Shown one piece after another: positions 1 through 9,639 of a DNA stretch of 64,000 bases. Position 1 is the first letter of the stretch. Each line of letters opens with the position of its first letter. The notes beneath the pieces are model-generated. The model had not been told where the DNA came from and searched no databases. It saw only the letters and a list, made by a program, of their open reading frames with translations. Where the stretch lies: positions 1-64,000 of the forward strand of contig CAZVLF010000009.1 of NCBI GenBank assembly GCA_964627795.1. The letters are read 5' to 3'. The position numbers were made by a program, and so were the translations under genes. The stretch is from CANDYO01 sp964627795. GTDB lineage: Bacteria > Pseudomonadota > Alphaproteobacteria > Rickettsiales > CANDYO01.

Positions 1-17
1 CACTCGGCCATCTCTCC
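1..17 (-). tRNA. tRNA-Ser, 5' end only (runs off the window)
   Basis: Read on the minus strand, the first 17 bases give GGAGAGATGGCCGAGTG. This is the typical acceptor arm and start of the D arm of a bacterial serine tRNA. The gene continues to the left of position 1, so the anticodon is not visible. Leu tRNAs can begin similarly, but the GGAGAGATGGCCGAGTG start favours Ser. Confidence 0.7.
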
Positions 18-346
18 ACAAAATAAGATAAACTATCTACTGTTTAAGGAAAAGATTCTAGTCGAACCTTAACAATTTAGTCAAGCTGTTTTTATTCTAT
101 GTTTTCTTTAGAATAATTATAATTCAAGAACAATTTCAAAATTTTATTTTTTAGCTAATCCTTAAATTAATCAAATATCAAATTTTCATTTAATATACTT
201 ATCAATAATTGTTGTAAAAAGTTTTTTATTGTAATTAAAGGCGAATTTATGATTATTACAAAAAATAGTTATGTTTTTTTCATTTTCAACTACATTTCAA
301 TAATATATACTCGTTAACAAATAATAAACTTAAGGCATCCTTTATA
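18..346. other. AT-rich intergenic region between tRNA-Ser and mgtE
   Basis: This divergent spacer is very AT-rich. It must hold the promoters of the leftward tRNA and of rightward mgtE, but I see no convincing -35/-10 pair, hairpin or ORF. Confidence 0.5.
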
Positions 347-1729
347 ATGAATGAAAAAGAAGCGGTTTTAAATGATGACGTACAGCTGAACCAAGAGGCT
401 TTTGAAAAGCTTTTAGTATCTGCTTTAGAAAAAGAAGATAGTAAGGAGATAGAAAAGCTTGTATCAACAGTACATATTGCGGATTTAGCCGGTTTTTTTA
501 ATAGAGCATCTTACGATCAAAAAGAGCAGGTGTTAGCCTTTCTTAGTGATAAAATGGTAAGTGAATTAATCATTGAGCTTGACGAAACAGTTATACCTAA
601 AGTTATAGAGATGTTAGGTAACAAAAAAGCAGCCATTGTAATTGAATCCCTTGATATTGATGATGCAATTTATGTTCTTGATTCTTTAGAGGATGACCTT
701 GAACATGATATTCTTAATAGCCTTAAAAGTAAAAAACAGAAAGAGCTATATGAGGGATTGTCATATCCAGAAGGAAGTGCAGGAAGGTTAATGCATAAGA
801 AATTTATTGCTGTTCCTGAGCAATGGTCTGTAAGCCAAGCATTAGATTATATCAAACAAAAACAAGAGCCAAGTGATATTTCAGAAGTTTTTTATGAAGT
901 ATACGTAACTAATCAAAAAAATATTCCTTTGGGTATTGTGCCTTTAAGTATGCTGATTTCAGCTCCTTCTGAAATAAAAATGAATAAAATAATGGATACT
1001 GAAATCAAATCAGTTCGTACAGATTTAGATGAAGAAGAAGTATCATATTTATTTAAAAAATATAGTTTAGTTACTGTGCCGATAGTAACTAAGCATAAAA
1101 GACTAGTTGGAGTGATAACTTTATCTGATGCAATGGAAATTATTAATAAACATGCGGAAGAAGATATTATGAACATGGGTGGGGTAAGAGAAGATGACGT
1201 TCACCTTAACTTATTTGAGGTGATAAAAGGGCGTTTTCCTTGGCTTTTGTTAAGTTTAATTACTGCAACTATTTGTTCACTAGTGGTGAATTTATTTCAT
1301 AATACAATTCAGCAGGCAGTGATTCTTTCCGCAATTATGCCGATTGTATCAGGTATAAGTGGGAATGCAGGCACTCAAACTATGACAGTTACAGTACTTT
1401 CACTTTCAAGTAAAGAGTTAACAGCTTTAAATATTACTCGAGTTGTAATGAAGCAGATTATTTCATGCGGATGTAACGGAATTCTTCTTGCAATAGTTGG
1501 TGGATTGTTTCTTGGTTTATTGCATGGAAATATGGTTTTAAGTGCAATATTTGGTATGGCAGTTATAATAAATTTTGTATTAGCAGGTTTATTGGGTGCA
1601 GTTATACCAATAGTCCTTAATAGAGTTGGATTTGACCCTGCTGTATCATCTCCTGTTTTTGTAACAACTTTAATAGATATTCTTAGTTTTGCTATATTCT
1701 TAGGTCTTGCCAGTAAATTAATGATTTAG
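347..1729 (+). CDS. mgtE: Magnesium transporter MgtE
   Basis: Homodimeric inner-membrane Mg2+ channel gated by cytosolic Mg2+. The 460-residue length is normal for the family. Residues ~20-135 form the acidic helical MgtE N domain, ~140-265 a tandem CBS pair, and ~290-460 a hydrophobic block fitting the five pore helices. The pore signature is present as PIVSGISGNAGTQTM, with the conserved Gly-Asn and Gly-Thr-Gln that line the ion path. The stop codon overlaps the stop of the convergent tlc gene by three bases. No operon partner is apparent. Assignment rests on motif and domain order and is firm. Confidence 0.93.
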   Translation: MNEKEAVLNDDVQLNQEAFEKLLVSALEKEDSKEIEKLVSTVHIADLAGFFNRASYDQKEQVLAFLSDKMVSELIIELDETVIPKVIEMLGNKKAAIVIESLDIDDAIYVLDSLEDDLEHDILNSLKSKKQKELYEGLSYPEGSAGRLMHKKFIAVPEQWSVSQALDYIKQKQEPSDISEVFYEVYVTNQKNIPLGIVPLSMLISAPSEIKMNKIMDTEIKSVRTDLDEEEVSYLFKKYSLVTVPIVTKHKRLVGVITLSDAMEIINKHAEEDIMNMGGVREDDVHLNLFEVIKGRFPWLLLSLITATICSLVVNLFHNTIQQAVILSAIMPIVSGISGNAGTQTMTVTVLSLSSKELTALNITRVVMKQIISCGCNGILLAIVGGLFLGLLHGNMVLSAIFGMAVIINFVLAGLLGAVIPIVLNRVGFDPAVSSPVFVTTLIDILSFAIFLGLASKLMI

Positions 1730-3234
1730 TGGTTTGCATTATCCATAATTTTTAAAAATCTTTTATTTAAGCAGAAAACACTATATGTCCAAGCTGACAT
1801 CACAATAACAAAGAATATAAATAATTTATCAACTAGCTCACCAATACTTGGATTAATAAATTGGAACATAAGTTGTTGAGATACAGCTCCAAAAGCCTTA
1901 CCAAAACGGCTTCCAATGACATCAACTGCTGCTTTTCCTTTCGTTCTTAATTCACGATCAAGAGGCATGAAAGCCATTTCTTTAGTCGAATCGACAAAAG
2001 TATAGTTAAGTGATTTAAATAATATTACTTGAGCAGATCCAAGCATAACTGCCATTGATGCTACGCTGAGGTTTATTGAGTTAAAAAAAGGCTCAATTAT
2101 ATCTTTAAATATTACAATTGTAAAAAATAAAGAACCAGTGATTCCTGCGCCTAATGGAGTGAACAAAGCAGCCACAATCCATTTAAATTTTCTTAAAATA
2201 TAGGTTCCAAATGCCATCACTAAAATTGAGGTGAGCCCGAAATACATATTAAACTTGCCCATAAAAGCGCTATAACTTTGTTTAGTTGTGTAGACTTGTT
2301 TAAGTTCATACTTCCAGAAGCTTTCAATTAAATTTACACCAACACCATAACAAAATACAATAAGCATAATCAGCCATAAATAGCGAGAGGCGCACACATA
2401 TTTTAAACTTTCTTTAACTGATAATCTAATTTTTTCATGCTCGCTGTTATGTTCTCTTGAGCATAGTGTAGGATCAAAAAATACATTTTTATAAATCCAA
2501 CGATATAGGAATATTAAACCAATTCCAGCTAATGCTACAGTAATCATCATTGATTTAAGAGTATAGTCCCAAACATAATTTTCACCGCTATTATTCATGA
2601 AATATTCAGATATTCCTGTTTGCATTATGCCTGCTACAATAATTCCACTTTGCCCTATTATTCCAAATAATGCATAGGTTTTTTTAGCCTCTTTTAATGT
2701 GTAAAGCTCATTAGCAAATTGCCAGAACATTAATGTTAATGTTACAGTTCCACAAATTTCACACATTATGTATAATAAGCTAGTAGTCCATTGCTCACAC
2801 ATTAAAATTTGGTATTTAAATTTAGGATATTGAGCGGCAAGATCAGATAAATCAGGTTGAATATAATCTTGTAATGGACTTAAGATAAATGCATAAATCA
2901 AAAAAAATGAAGCAAAAAAGCTAGTTATGCAATAATATAATTTATCTCTTGATAAAACATTGGCAAGTTTAGTGTAACACAGGAAAAATACTAAGGTTCC
3001 AGGGAAAACGCCATAAAATTTGATAAAACTTATAAGCTCTGCACCAAGTGAAGGAACTAAAACTGCATCTTTAACTCCTCGAAGAAAGCTATTAACGTAA
3101 GCTGAAAGCAATAGCATTAATGAGGTGGGTAAATATTTATAGAGTATATAAGCTCTATTGTTGGAGAAAGCCGCGATGATATTTGATGAATATTTTCTCC
3201 AAAGACCAAATTTAGAAAAATAATTATTCTGCAC
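1726..3234 (-). CDS. tlc: ATP/ADP translocase (Tlc family nucleotide transporter)
   Basis: Inner-membrane nucleotide antiporter of the NTT/Tlc family, used by rickettsiae, chlamydiae and plastids to exchange host ATP for ADP or take up other nucleotides. The protein has 502 residues, the usual ~500, with about 12 hydrophobic segments. Family blocks include FLRGVKDAVLVPSLGAELIS near residue 50, FYGVFPGTLVFFLCYTKLAN, TLKEAKKTYALFGIIGQ and PLDRELRTKGKAAVDVIGSR near residue 430. A close paralogue lies at 58447-59946. The substrate (ATP/ADP exchange versus other nucleotides) cannot be read from sequence by eye. Its stop overlaps the mgtE stop. Confidence 0.93.
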   Translation of the reverse strand: MQNNYFSKFGLWRKYSSNIIAAFSNNRAYILYKYLPTSLMLLLSAYVNSFLRGVKDAVLVPSLGAELISFIKFYGVFPGTLVFFLCYTKLANVLSRDKLYYCITSFFASFFLIYAFILSPLQDYIQPDLSDLAAQYPKFKYQILMCEQWTTSLLYIMCEICGTVTLTLMFWQFANELYTLKEAKKTYALFGIIGQSGIIVAGIMQTGISEYFMNNSGENYVWDYTLKSMMITVALAGIGLIFLYRWIYKNVFFDPTLCSREHNSEHEKIRLSVKESLKYVCASRYLWLIMLIVFCYGVGVNLIESFWKYELKQVYTTKQSYSAFMGKFNMYFGLTSILVMAFGTYILRKFKWIVAALFTPLGAGITGSLFFTIVIFKDIIEPFFNSINLSVASMAVMLGSAQVILFKSLNYTFVDSTKEMAFMPLDRELRTKGKAAVDVIGSRFGKAFGAVSQQLMFQFINPSIGELVDKLFIFFVIVMSAWTYSVFCLNKRFLKIMDNANH

Positions 3235-3303
3235 TAAAATATATTCAAAAGAAAAATGCTTTAAGAGAATCTATATTAAAATAATTATATTAGCAAGTTT
3301 TTA

Positions 3304-3334
3304 TTGCGGAAATCAGATATAGCAATTTCCGCAA
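3304..3334 (-). terminator. Hairpin downstream of the acidic 231-residue gene
   Basis: TTGCGGAAAT at 3304-3313 pairs perfectly with ATTTCCGCAA at 3325-3334 across an 11-base loop. On the minus strand it follows the stop of the 3355-4050 gene by about 20 bases. The T-tract is short and interrupted, so termination strength is uncertain. Confidence 0.55.
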
Positions 3335-3354
3335 AATTTATAGTGATGTATTAT

Positions 3355-4050
3355 TTAAGCTTCACAAGACTCATTTATGCATTCTCCACCCAAATTTGGG
3401 CTTGCAGAGTTGTAAATATTATCGGCTATGATTTCATTATTTTCATTTTTTGAGTTTATTTCAGGAAGTTCTTCTTCAGTGGTAGTGGTATCTGATGGCG
3501 TTTCATTAACTATATCAGTTGCATCTTTAGTGGAAACTTCATCTTCATCAGATGATATGTCGGTATCGAGATATTTTTTAAAGGGCTCTTCTTCTAATAT
3601 GTTATGCAGCTCTTCATTGTTGCTTTCTGAATCAGTAGCAAGTTTTTCTTCTACTTTAGCTGTTTCTTCTTTGATTTCTGCTTCTAATATATTAGATTCA
3701 GTACATAATTCACTAATGTTTTTATTATCTTCCGTAAAAAATGTTTCTTCGATTTTATCTGCTTCTCCATGCGTTTTGTCTGATGTCATTTCTTCAGCAG
3801 CTTTTATTTGGTTCTCATCAATTATTGATTTAGCTAATGCAATGATATTTTCATTATTATAGGTTTCTTGTTCTTTTAAAAGGGTATCTAAATGAGGTAT
3901 GCTAGTATGTTCTTGAGGCTTATTGCCATTATCTACTAATGCATTTTTTGATTCTTTTAATAGATCACTAGTTTTAACGAATGTTGGTAAAATATCCGAT
4001 AGATATGGGACTACAAAATTTATAATTTTATTAATATAATTGAAAAACAT
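3355..4050 (-). CDS. Acidic hypothetical protein
   Basis: The 231-residue product is not recognised. The first ~30 residues (starting MFFNYINKIINFVVPYLSDI) are hydrophobic and amphipathic and could associate with a membrane, but they lack a clear signal-peptide cleavage site. The rest is low-complexity and very rich in Glu, Asp, Ser and Thr, probably disordered, ending in a short Cys-containing tail (GGECINESCEA). The start has a good GGAGT ribosome-binding site. The gene sits alone between two hairpin-containing spacers. It could be a secreted or membrane-bound host-interaction protein, but that is a guess. Confidence 0.65.
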   Translation of the reverse strand: MFFNYINKIINFVVPYLSDILPTFVKTSDLLKESKNALVDNGNKPQEHTSIPHLDTLLKEQETYNNENIIALAKSIIDENQIKAAEEMTSDKTHGEADKIEETFFTEDNKNISELCTESNILEAEIKEETAKVEEKLATDSESNNEELHNILEEEPFKKYLDTDISSDEDEVSTKDATDIVNETPSDTTTTEEELPEINSKNENNEIIADNIYNSASPNLGGECINESCEA

Positions 4051-4167
4051 AAAAGATAACTCCGTTTAAGGTTGAATTTTAAAGGGTAAGTCAAAACGAC
4101 TTAAACAGAGTATTATCTTTTTATAAATTGCAAAGTCAACAAGATTATATATTAATAGTTGAGCAGC

Positions 4168-4494
4168 CTAAACTAATTCATGCAGTTGATCTTGCTGCTG
4201 AGCTTGAGCAAGAAGTTTAGCTTTTCTTGGCTTGGTTTTTTTAGGTTTGTTACCAAATTGGGTGCGAACTAACTTTTCTCTTTTTTCGTCCCAAGAATAT
4301 CTAAAAGTAACTGGCTTTAACTCTGTTACAATTATATCCCCATTTGCTAATTGCATTACGTCGCAACCTTTTTGTAACGATTCCGTAATTAAAGAGCAAG
4401 ATTTAACCACGTAACGCATATCTGACATTAAGTCAATATCATTTTCTATTTTTTGTTCTTCATCAATATAAGACTCAATATCTTTTAGCAACAT
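4168..4494 (-). CDS. Small conserved Rickettsiales-type protein (DUF2671-like?)
   Basis: A 108-residue protein of unknown function. The N-terminal half is acidic and helical (DIESYIDEEQKIENDIDLMS), the middle is beta-rich (LANGDIIVTELKPVTFRYSWD), and the tail is basic (KPKKTKPRKAKLL) and ends in a Gln-rich stretch. From memory its length and layout resemble the rickettsial DUF2671 family, which has no known role, but I cannot verify this. The basic tail might bind nucleic acid. It is transcribed divergently from the MFS gene to its right. Confidence 0.6.
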   Translation of the reverse strand: MLLKDIESYIDEEQKIENDIDLMSDMRYVVKSCSLITESLQKGCDVMQLANGDIIVTELKPVTFRYSWDEKREKLVRTQFGNKPKKTKPRKAKLLAQAQQQDQLHELV

Positions 4495-4676
4495 AAACTT
4501 ACCTACTACTTCTTAATTATTAAAAAATTTCCATTATTATATGGGAAAAAATAATATATGTCAATATCTTAACTATTATAAATTATATTTAGAAAGTTAA
4601 AATAACTATAAACTTGATTAGTTATATCTTTTAAGATAAAAAGATATTTTTACTAAATCTAAAAAAGTTACGAGAG

Positions 4677-5912
4677 ATGAAAGATAAATCTAACTCAAAA
4701 AATATATATATTTCTTGGATATTAATAGCAAGCTTTTTTTTATATCAATATATATTACGTGGTTCTCCAGGAGTTCTAATTGAAGAAATTAGAGCTGATT
4801 TTTTAATTAATGCTGATCAGTTTTCTTTAATTGGGGCAATGTATTACCTTGGTTATTCTCTTACACAAATCCCTTTAGGTGCTTTTGTAGACAATAACGG
4901 TATAAAACGAACCGTTATATACTCAATATTATTATGTATTTTAGGAACTGTTTTTTTTGTTATAACTAAGAATATTTACATTGGCATTATGAGTAGATTT
5001 TTTGTGGGAATTGGTTCAGCCTCAGCTTTTATGTGTTCTGTAAAGCTTGCCAATGATTGTTTTCCTAAATCTAAACAAGGTGTAGCTATGGGAGCTGTTT
5101 TAGCTTTTGGTGCGGTTGGTGCTTTAATAACTGGTATACCCTTAAACTTACTATTAAAATTTTTTACCAACTGGAGAGATGCATTTTATGTTTTTGCATT
5201 TGTTGGAGCTATTTTGTTAGTAATGTGTTTCGTTATTATTCCTAATGATTTAAAAGAAAAACATCAAAATAATTCTTCTTTTTTAAAAGGTTTAAAAGAA
5301 GTGATTCAGAATAAAATAACTATAATATATGCTATCATTGCTATAGGATTATTTATACCTCTTTCAGTTATGGCTGATTTATGGGGGGTTGCTTTCTTAG
5401 TAAGAAAATTTGAAATGACAAGAGAAGTAGCAAGTCCAATTTTAATGAATATATATATTGGTATGGCTTTTGGTAGCATTATTATTCCACTATTTTTAAG
5501 ATGGTTTCACATAAATTTCTTAATCAAAATATGTTCTATAGTATTATTATTTTTATTTTCACTGCTTGTGTATAGTTCTAATATAAGTTATAATTTTCTT
5601 ATATGGCTGCTGATTTTAATTGGTTTTTTCTGTGGAGCTGAAATGCTCTGTTTTGCAGCAGCTTTAAAAAATGTTGATTCGAAAGTTTCTGGAATTACAA
5701 TTGGAGTAGTAAATACTCTTAATATGTTAAGCGGAGCTATAATGCAACGAATGATAGGAGTATATCTTGATATGAAGTGGGAAGGTAATTTAACCCTGGA
5801 AGGATTAAGATTATATACTGCTTTGGAATTCGTTGATGCTTTTACAATATTAGTCATATTAATGGCTGGTTGTTGTTTTACAGCATTTTATTGTTTGAAA
5901 AATAAAGATTAG
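4677..5912 (+). CDS. MFS transporter
   Basis: A 411-residue inner-membrane permease with 12 apparent hydrophobic helices. The MFS loop-2 signature appears as GAFVDNNGIKRTVIY around residue 65, and helix 4 has the SRFFVGIGSASAFM pattern typical of the superfamily. Rickettsiales carry many such permeases and the substrate is not evident. The start codon follows a CGAGAG ribosome-binding site. It ends four bases before mlaE, so it could be cotranscribed with the Mla pair. Confidence 0.88.
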   Translation: MKDKSNSKNIYISWILIASFFLYQYILRGSPGVLIEEIRADFLINADQFSLIGAMYYLGYSLTQIPLGAFVDNNGIKRTVIYSILLCILGTVFFVITKNIYIGIMSRFFVGIGSASAFMCSVKLANDCFPKSKQGVAMGAVLAFGAVGALITGIPLNLLLKFFTNWRDAFYVFAFVGAILLVMCFVIIPNDLKEKHQNNSSFLKGLKEVIQNKITIIYAIIAIGLFIPLSVMADLWGVAFLVRKFEMTREVASPILMNIYIGMAFGSIIIPLFLRWFHINFLIKICSIVLLFLFSLLVYSSNISYNFLIWLLILIGFFCGAEMLCFAAALKNVDSKVSGITIGVVNTLNMLSGAIMQRMIGVYLDMKWEGNLTLEGLRLYTALEFVDAFTILVILMAGCCFTAFYCLKNKD

Positions 5913-5916
5913 TATT

Positions 5917-6690
5917 ATGTTAAATTATGTAGCAAGTATTGGTAGAGTTTTTTTTGATTTCTTAGAAGCAACAGGTAAAATTAGCTTGTTCTGTTTTCAA
6001 GCAATAGTAAATATTTTTAAAAAACCATTCTATTTAAGATCTATATTTAATCAGATGGTTGAAATAGGATTCTACTCTCTTCCTGTAGTGGGGCTTACTG
6101 CCATTTTTACTGGAGCTGTGCTTGCTTTGCAAAGTTATACTGGCTTTTCTAGGTTTTCAGCTGAAAGTGCAATTGCAACCGTTGTGGTTTTATCTATAAC
6201 AAGAGAATTAGGCCCAGTGCTTGCTGGTTTAATGGTTGCAGGTAGAGTAGGCGCTTCAATGGCAGCAGAAATTGGAACAATGCGCATTACGGAGCAAATA
6301 GATGCATTGGTTACTTTATCTACTAATCCTATTAAATACTTGGTTACACCAAGGATGATTGCTTCTGTTGTAATGTTACCTTGTTTAGTGGTTGTTTCAG
6401 ATATTATTGGGGTTATGGGAGGATATTTTATTTCTGTTTACACTCTTGGATTTAGCCCTGATATATATCTGCAGAATACTTTTCAATATTTAGAAATGGA
6501 TGATGTAACTTCTGGCCTTATTAAGTCAGCTGTATTTGGGTTTATTGTTGCGATTATTGGTTGTTACTGCGGATATAATTCAAGTAAAGGAGCGCAAGGT
6601 GTTGGTAAAGCAACAACTAACGCTGTGGTGGTTTCTTCAATATTAATATTATTCAGTAACTATATATTAACAAAGGTGTTTTTTAGTTAA
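5917..6690 (+). CDS. mlaE: MlaE-family lipid ABC transporter permease
   Basis: The 257-residue permease subunit of the MlaFEDB-type transporter, which moves phospholipid between inner and outer membranes. Family blocks are visible: LPVVGLTAIFTGAVLALQSY near residue 53, then TRELGPVLAGLMVAGRVGAS and EIGTMRITEQIDAL. The length is normal for the short form lacking an N-terminal STAS domain. The stop directly abuts the start of the ATPase gene, indicating translational coupling. No mlaD or mlaC homologue is in the window. Confidence 0.92.
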   Translation: MLNYVASIGRVFFDFLEATGKISLFCFQAIVNIFKKPFYLRSIFNQMVEIGFYSLPVVGLTAIFTGAVLALQSYTGFSRFSAESAIATVVVLSITRELGPVLAGLMVAGRVGASMAAEIGTMRITEQIDALVTLSTNPIKYLVTPRMIASVVMLPCLVVVSDIIGVMGGYFISVYTLGFSPDIYLQNTFQYLEMDDVTSGLIKSAVFGFIVAIIGCYCGYNSSKGAQGVGKATTNAVVVSSILILFSNYILTKVFFS

Positions 6691-7461
6691 ATGTCAGAAA
6701 AAATTATTGTTAAAAATTTGGTTAAATCTTTCGGTACCAAGCAAGTTATTAGAGGTCTTGATATTGAAGTTAAGAAAGGCGAGTCATTAGTAATTATTGG
6801 AGGCTCAGGAACCGGTAAGTCAGTTTTAATTAAAAATATTGTTGGCATACTTCAGCCTAACTCTGGGGAAATATTAGTTGATGGCATTGATATGACTAAG
6901 CTTAATGCCAAAGAGCATAACAAGATGCTAAAAAAGTTTGGTTATCTTTTTCAAGGTGGTGCATTATTTGATAGTATGCCTATATGGAAAAATATAGCCT
7001 TTGTTCCTCTTCAAACAGGGCAAATAGATGAAAAAGAAGCAAAAAAACTAGCTATAGAGAAACTTTTTTCAGTGGGGCTTGATGAGCATGTGGCAGATTT
7101 GTTTCCAGCAGAATTATCTGGGGGGATGCAAAAAAGAGCAGCGCTTGCTCGTGCAATAGCATTAAACCCTGAAATAATATTTTTTGATGAACCCACTACA
7201 GGGCTTGATCCAATAATGTCAGCTATTATTAATGATTTAATAAAGAAAAACTCCAAACAGCTTGGAGCTACTACTATTACTATTACGCATGATTTAATTA
7301 GTGCAGCTCATATTGCTGATAGAGTAGCTATGATTTATGAAGGAAAAATAATTTGGAATGACTCAATTGATAAATTACATAAATCAGGCAACCCTTATGT
7401 AGAACAATTTGTTTCAGGATCAGTTGCAGGGCCAATTAAAATTAATCTTCAAGATCACTAA
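6691..7461 (+). CDS. mlaF: MlaF-family lipid ABC transporter ATPase
   Basis: The 256-residue cytosolic ATPase partner of MlaE. Walker A is GGSGTGKS (~residue 37), the ABC signature is LSGGMQKRAALARA (~141), and Walker B is IIFFDEPTTGLDP (~165), followed by the H-loop histidine in TITHD. It starts immediately after the mlaE stop. It is complete and no residue looks substituted. Confidence 0.93.
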   Translation: MSEKIIVKNLVKSFGTKQVIRGLDIEVKKGESLVIIGGSGTGKSVLIKNIVGILQPNSGEILVDGIDMTKLNAKEHNKMLKKFGYLFQGGALFDSMPIWKNIAFVPLQTGQIDEKEAKKLAIEKLFSVGLDEHVADLFPAELSGGMQKRAALARAIALNPEIIFFDEPTTGLDPIMSAIINDLIKKNSKQLGATTITITHDLISAAHIADRVAMIYEGKIIWNDSIDKLHKSGNPYVEQFVSGSVAGPIKINLQDH

Positions 7462-7465
7462 TTAT

Positions 7466-8722
7466 ATGAATGAGATATTTGTTTCGACAGCAGTTTTTTT
7501 ATCATTACTTTTATCAGGTCTTCTCTCAGCAACTGAAACTGCTATTACCGCCATGTCTATTGGAAAAATACATAAATTGAAATCAGACGGTAATAAAAAA
7601 GCGATTCTTATCAGCAAGCTTAGAGAAGATAAAGAAAAGCTTATTAGCACTATTCTACTTGCTAATAATGGTTGTAATATATTTTCTTCTACACTTGCTA
7701 CCGCAGTTTTAATTGATCTATTTGGTAACGAAGGGGTTATTTATGCTACTTTTATAATGACAGTATTAATTATTATTTTTGCTGAAATCCTTCCTAAAAC
7801 TTATGCTTTAGCTAATCCGGAGAAAACCGCTTTAACTTTTGCTAGTTTTTTAAATGTAACAGTTAAGATTTGTAATCCGATAACTAGATTTATTAGTTTT
7901 ATGGTGGAACTGATATTTAAGATGCTTAAACTAGAAAACTCTTCAAAGAACTTTATTTCACCAACTGAGGAAATCAAAGGAACAATTGACTTACATCATA
8001 GTGAAGGAGCGGTAGATCAAAGTGATAAATATATGCTAGATGGAGTTTTTTACCTTGGTGAAACTAGAGTTAGCGAAGTAATGACTCATAGAAAATATAT
8101 GTCATCAATAAATATAGATTTAGAAGCTAAAGAATTTTTTTATCAAGTTAAAACTATAGGTCATACAAGAATTCCAGTTTGGCAGGGGAAACCAGATAAT
8201 ATTATTGGAATTCTTCATACAAGAGATTTACTTAATACAATTATCTTAACTAAAGATTTTAATAAGTGTGATATTAAAAAATTGATTTCTGAGCCTATGT
8301 TTATTCATGAGAATACAACTTTAGATGAACAATTAGCTGAGTTTAAACACAAAAAAACAAGATTTGCTATAGTAATTGACGAATATGGTGATATACAGGG
8401 TATCATTACTATTTATGACATATTAGAAGAAGTTGTGGGAAGAATACAAGATGAACACGACGCTGATAAAAATGATATAATAATTTATGACAATTATTGT
8501 ATTGTGAAAGGTGAAGTTACAATTAGAGATTTAAATAGAAGACTTAATTGGAATCTTCCTGATGAAGAGGCAACCACAATAGGTGGTTTATTGCTTCATA
8601 AAGCCGAGAGAATTCCAGAAGTAAATGAGAAACTTGAATTTTATGGTTTTACTTTTGTTATTTTAGAAAAAGAGTTAAATCAGATTACAAGCATTAAGAT
8701 TGAAAAAAACAATAATGAATAA
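7466..8722 (+). CDS. CNNM/CorC-HlyC family membrane protein with CBS pair
   Basis: The 418-residue protein begins at ATG 7466, four bases after mlaF. An upstream in-frame start at 7409 would overlap mlaF by 53 bases and add a non-membrane stretch before the first helix. Residues ~1-175 form the CNNM (DUF21) membrane domain, with the SATETAITAM block after helix 1. A tandem CBS module (~205-325, containing VIDEYGDIQGIIT) follows, then a C-terminal CorC/HlyC-type domain (~340-415). Family members are implicated in Mg2+/Co2+ homeostasis. Rickettsial relatives are often annotated as hemolysin TlyC, but this full-length membrane form is more likely an ion-handling protein. Confidence 0.85.
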   Translation: MNEIFVSTAVFLSLLLSGLLSATETAITAMSIGKIHKLKSDGNKKAILISKLREDKEKLISTILLANNGCNIFSSTLATAVLIDLFGNEGVIYATFIMTVLIIIFAEILPKTYALANPEKTALTFASFLNVTVKICNPITRFISFMVELIFKMLKLENSSKNFISPTEEIKGTIDLHHSEGAVDQSDKYMLDGVFYLGETRVSEVMTHRKYMSSINIDLEAKEFFYQVKTIGHTRIPVWQGKPDNIIGILHTRDLLNTIILTKDFNKCDIKKLISEPMFIHENTTLDEQLAEFKHKKTRFAIVIDEYGDIQGIITIYDILEEVVGRIQDEHDADKNDIIIYDNYCIVKGEVTIRDLNRRLNWNLPDEEATTIGGLLLHKAERIPEVNEKLEFYGFTFVILEKELNQITSIKIEKNNNE

Positions 8723-9491
8723 ATTTCTAAAATTTATTTTAAGTTGTCTTTGCTTTCTTCCTTTTGTTTCTTTAAGTATAAATTTAGAAGAATATCATAT
8801 AATACATAACTCAAATCATTGTAGTAATTATTTTGATTATTTTGAAAAAATATATCAAATACCGAAAGACTTACTAAGATCTATCTCAATTATTGAAACA
8901 GGAAGATGGAATACAACAATGCAAAATTATTATCCTTGGCCTTGGGCTGTGAACCAAGGAGGGAAGTCTTTTTATTTTTCTTCAAAAAAGGAGGCAATAT
9001 TAAAGGTAAGAGAATTTTTGCAAGAAGGTAAAACTAATATTGATATTGGATGTATGCAAATAAATCTTCATCATCATCATGAAGCATTTTTTGATTTAAA
9101 TCAAGCATTTGAACCAAAAGAAAATATTGAGTACGCAGCAAAATTTTTGCATAAAAATTTCAATCAAACTCAAAACTGGCAACAATCAATAGCAAATTAC
9201 CATTCCCAGTCTCCTATTGGTTGGTCTTACGCTACTAAAGTTTTAAAAATTTGGACAGCTTATGGTGAGAATAGATTGCATTCTACCCATTGTTTGAATG
9301 AACAAGGAAAATTAGATTCTTGCAATAAAGTAATTTTAAATGAAGTTAATTCTTATGCAGAAGAAAGGGAGCAAATTCCTCAAGCCTCAAAAAATGATCA
9401 CAATAAAGCTGAAGAAGTTAAGCCTATCCCTAAAAAAGATTGGACAAGAATAAAAAGTTCAATGATTTTATATTCAGTTGATAAAGAATAA
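8715..9491 (+). CDS. Periplasmic lytic transglycosylase (SLT domain)
   Basis: A 258-residue secreted muramidase-like enzyme that cleaves peptidoglycan glycan strands. I chose ATG 8715, which overlaps the previous stop, over the upstream TTG at 8700. Residues 1-~22 are a signal peptide. The SLT catalytic block is SIIETGRW with Glu61 as the general acid. It is followed by the family pattern YPWPWAVNQGG and the substrate-groove motif IDIGCMQINLHHHH. The last ~60 residues are charged and variable. The overlapping arrangement suggests cotranscription with the mla-CNNM run, an envelope-maintenance operon. Confidence 0.88.
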   Translation: MNKFLKFILSCLCFLPFVSLSINLEEYHIIHNSNHCSNYFDYFEKIYQIPKDLLRSISIIETGRWNTTMQNYYPWPWAVNQGGKSFYFSSKKEAILKVREFLQEGKTNIDIGCMQINLHHHHEAFFDLNQAFEPKENIEYAAKFLHKNFNQTQNWQQSIANYHSQSPIGWSYATKVLKIWTAYGENRLHSTHCLNEQGKLDSCNKVILNEVNSYAEEREQIPQASKNDHNKAEEVKPIPKKDWTRIKSSMILYSVDKE

Positions 9492-9537
9492 ATATTAAGG
9501 CTGTTATAAACAATTTTATAATGGTTTATATATATTA

Positions 9538-9566
9538 TTGACAATTATTTTAATTAACAATATAAA
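9538..9566 (+). promoter_or_regulatory. Sigma70-type promoter upstream of a decayed ORF
   Basis: TTGACA at 9538-9543 is followed after exactly 17 bases by TATAAA at 9561-9566. It points right, into the region holding a broken reading frame, so it may be a fossil promoter or may drive a non-coding RNA. Confidence 0.5.
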
Positions 9567-9639
9567 GTTAATATATTAAAACAATTTGAGTCTATGCTTA
9601 CGGGAAATGACACGAACTTATTATTAAATCTTCTTTAAA

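Noticed and set aside
3428..3862. Ser-rich plus-strand ORF of 144 codons
   Set aside because: Antisense of the Glu/Asp-rich minus-strand gene at 3355-4050, where acidic codons read as Ser/Leu/Val on the other strand. No ribosome-binding site.
7409..7465. Upstream start for the CNNM/CorC protein
   Set aside because: It would overlap mlaF by 53 bases and place a polar stretch before the first membrane helix; ATG 7466 fits the family start.
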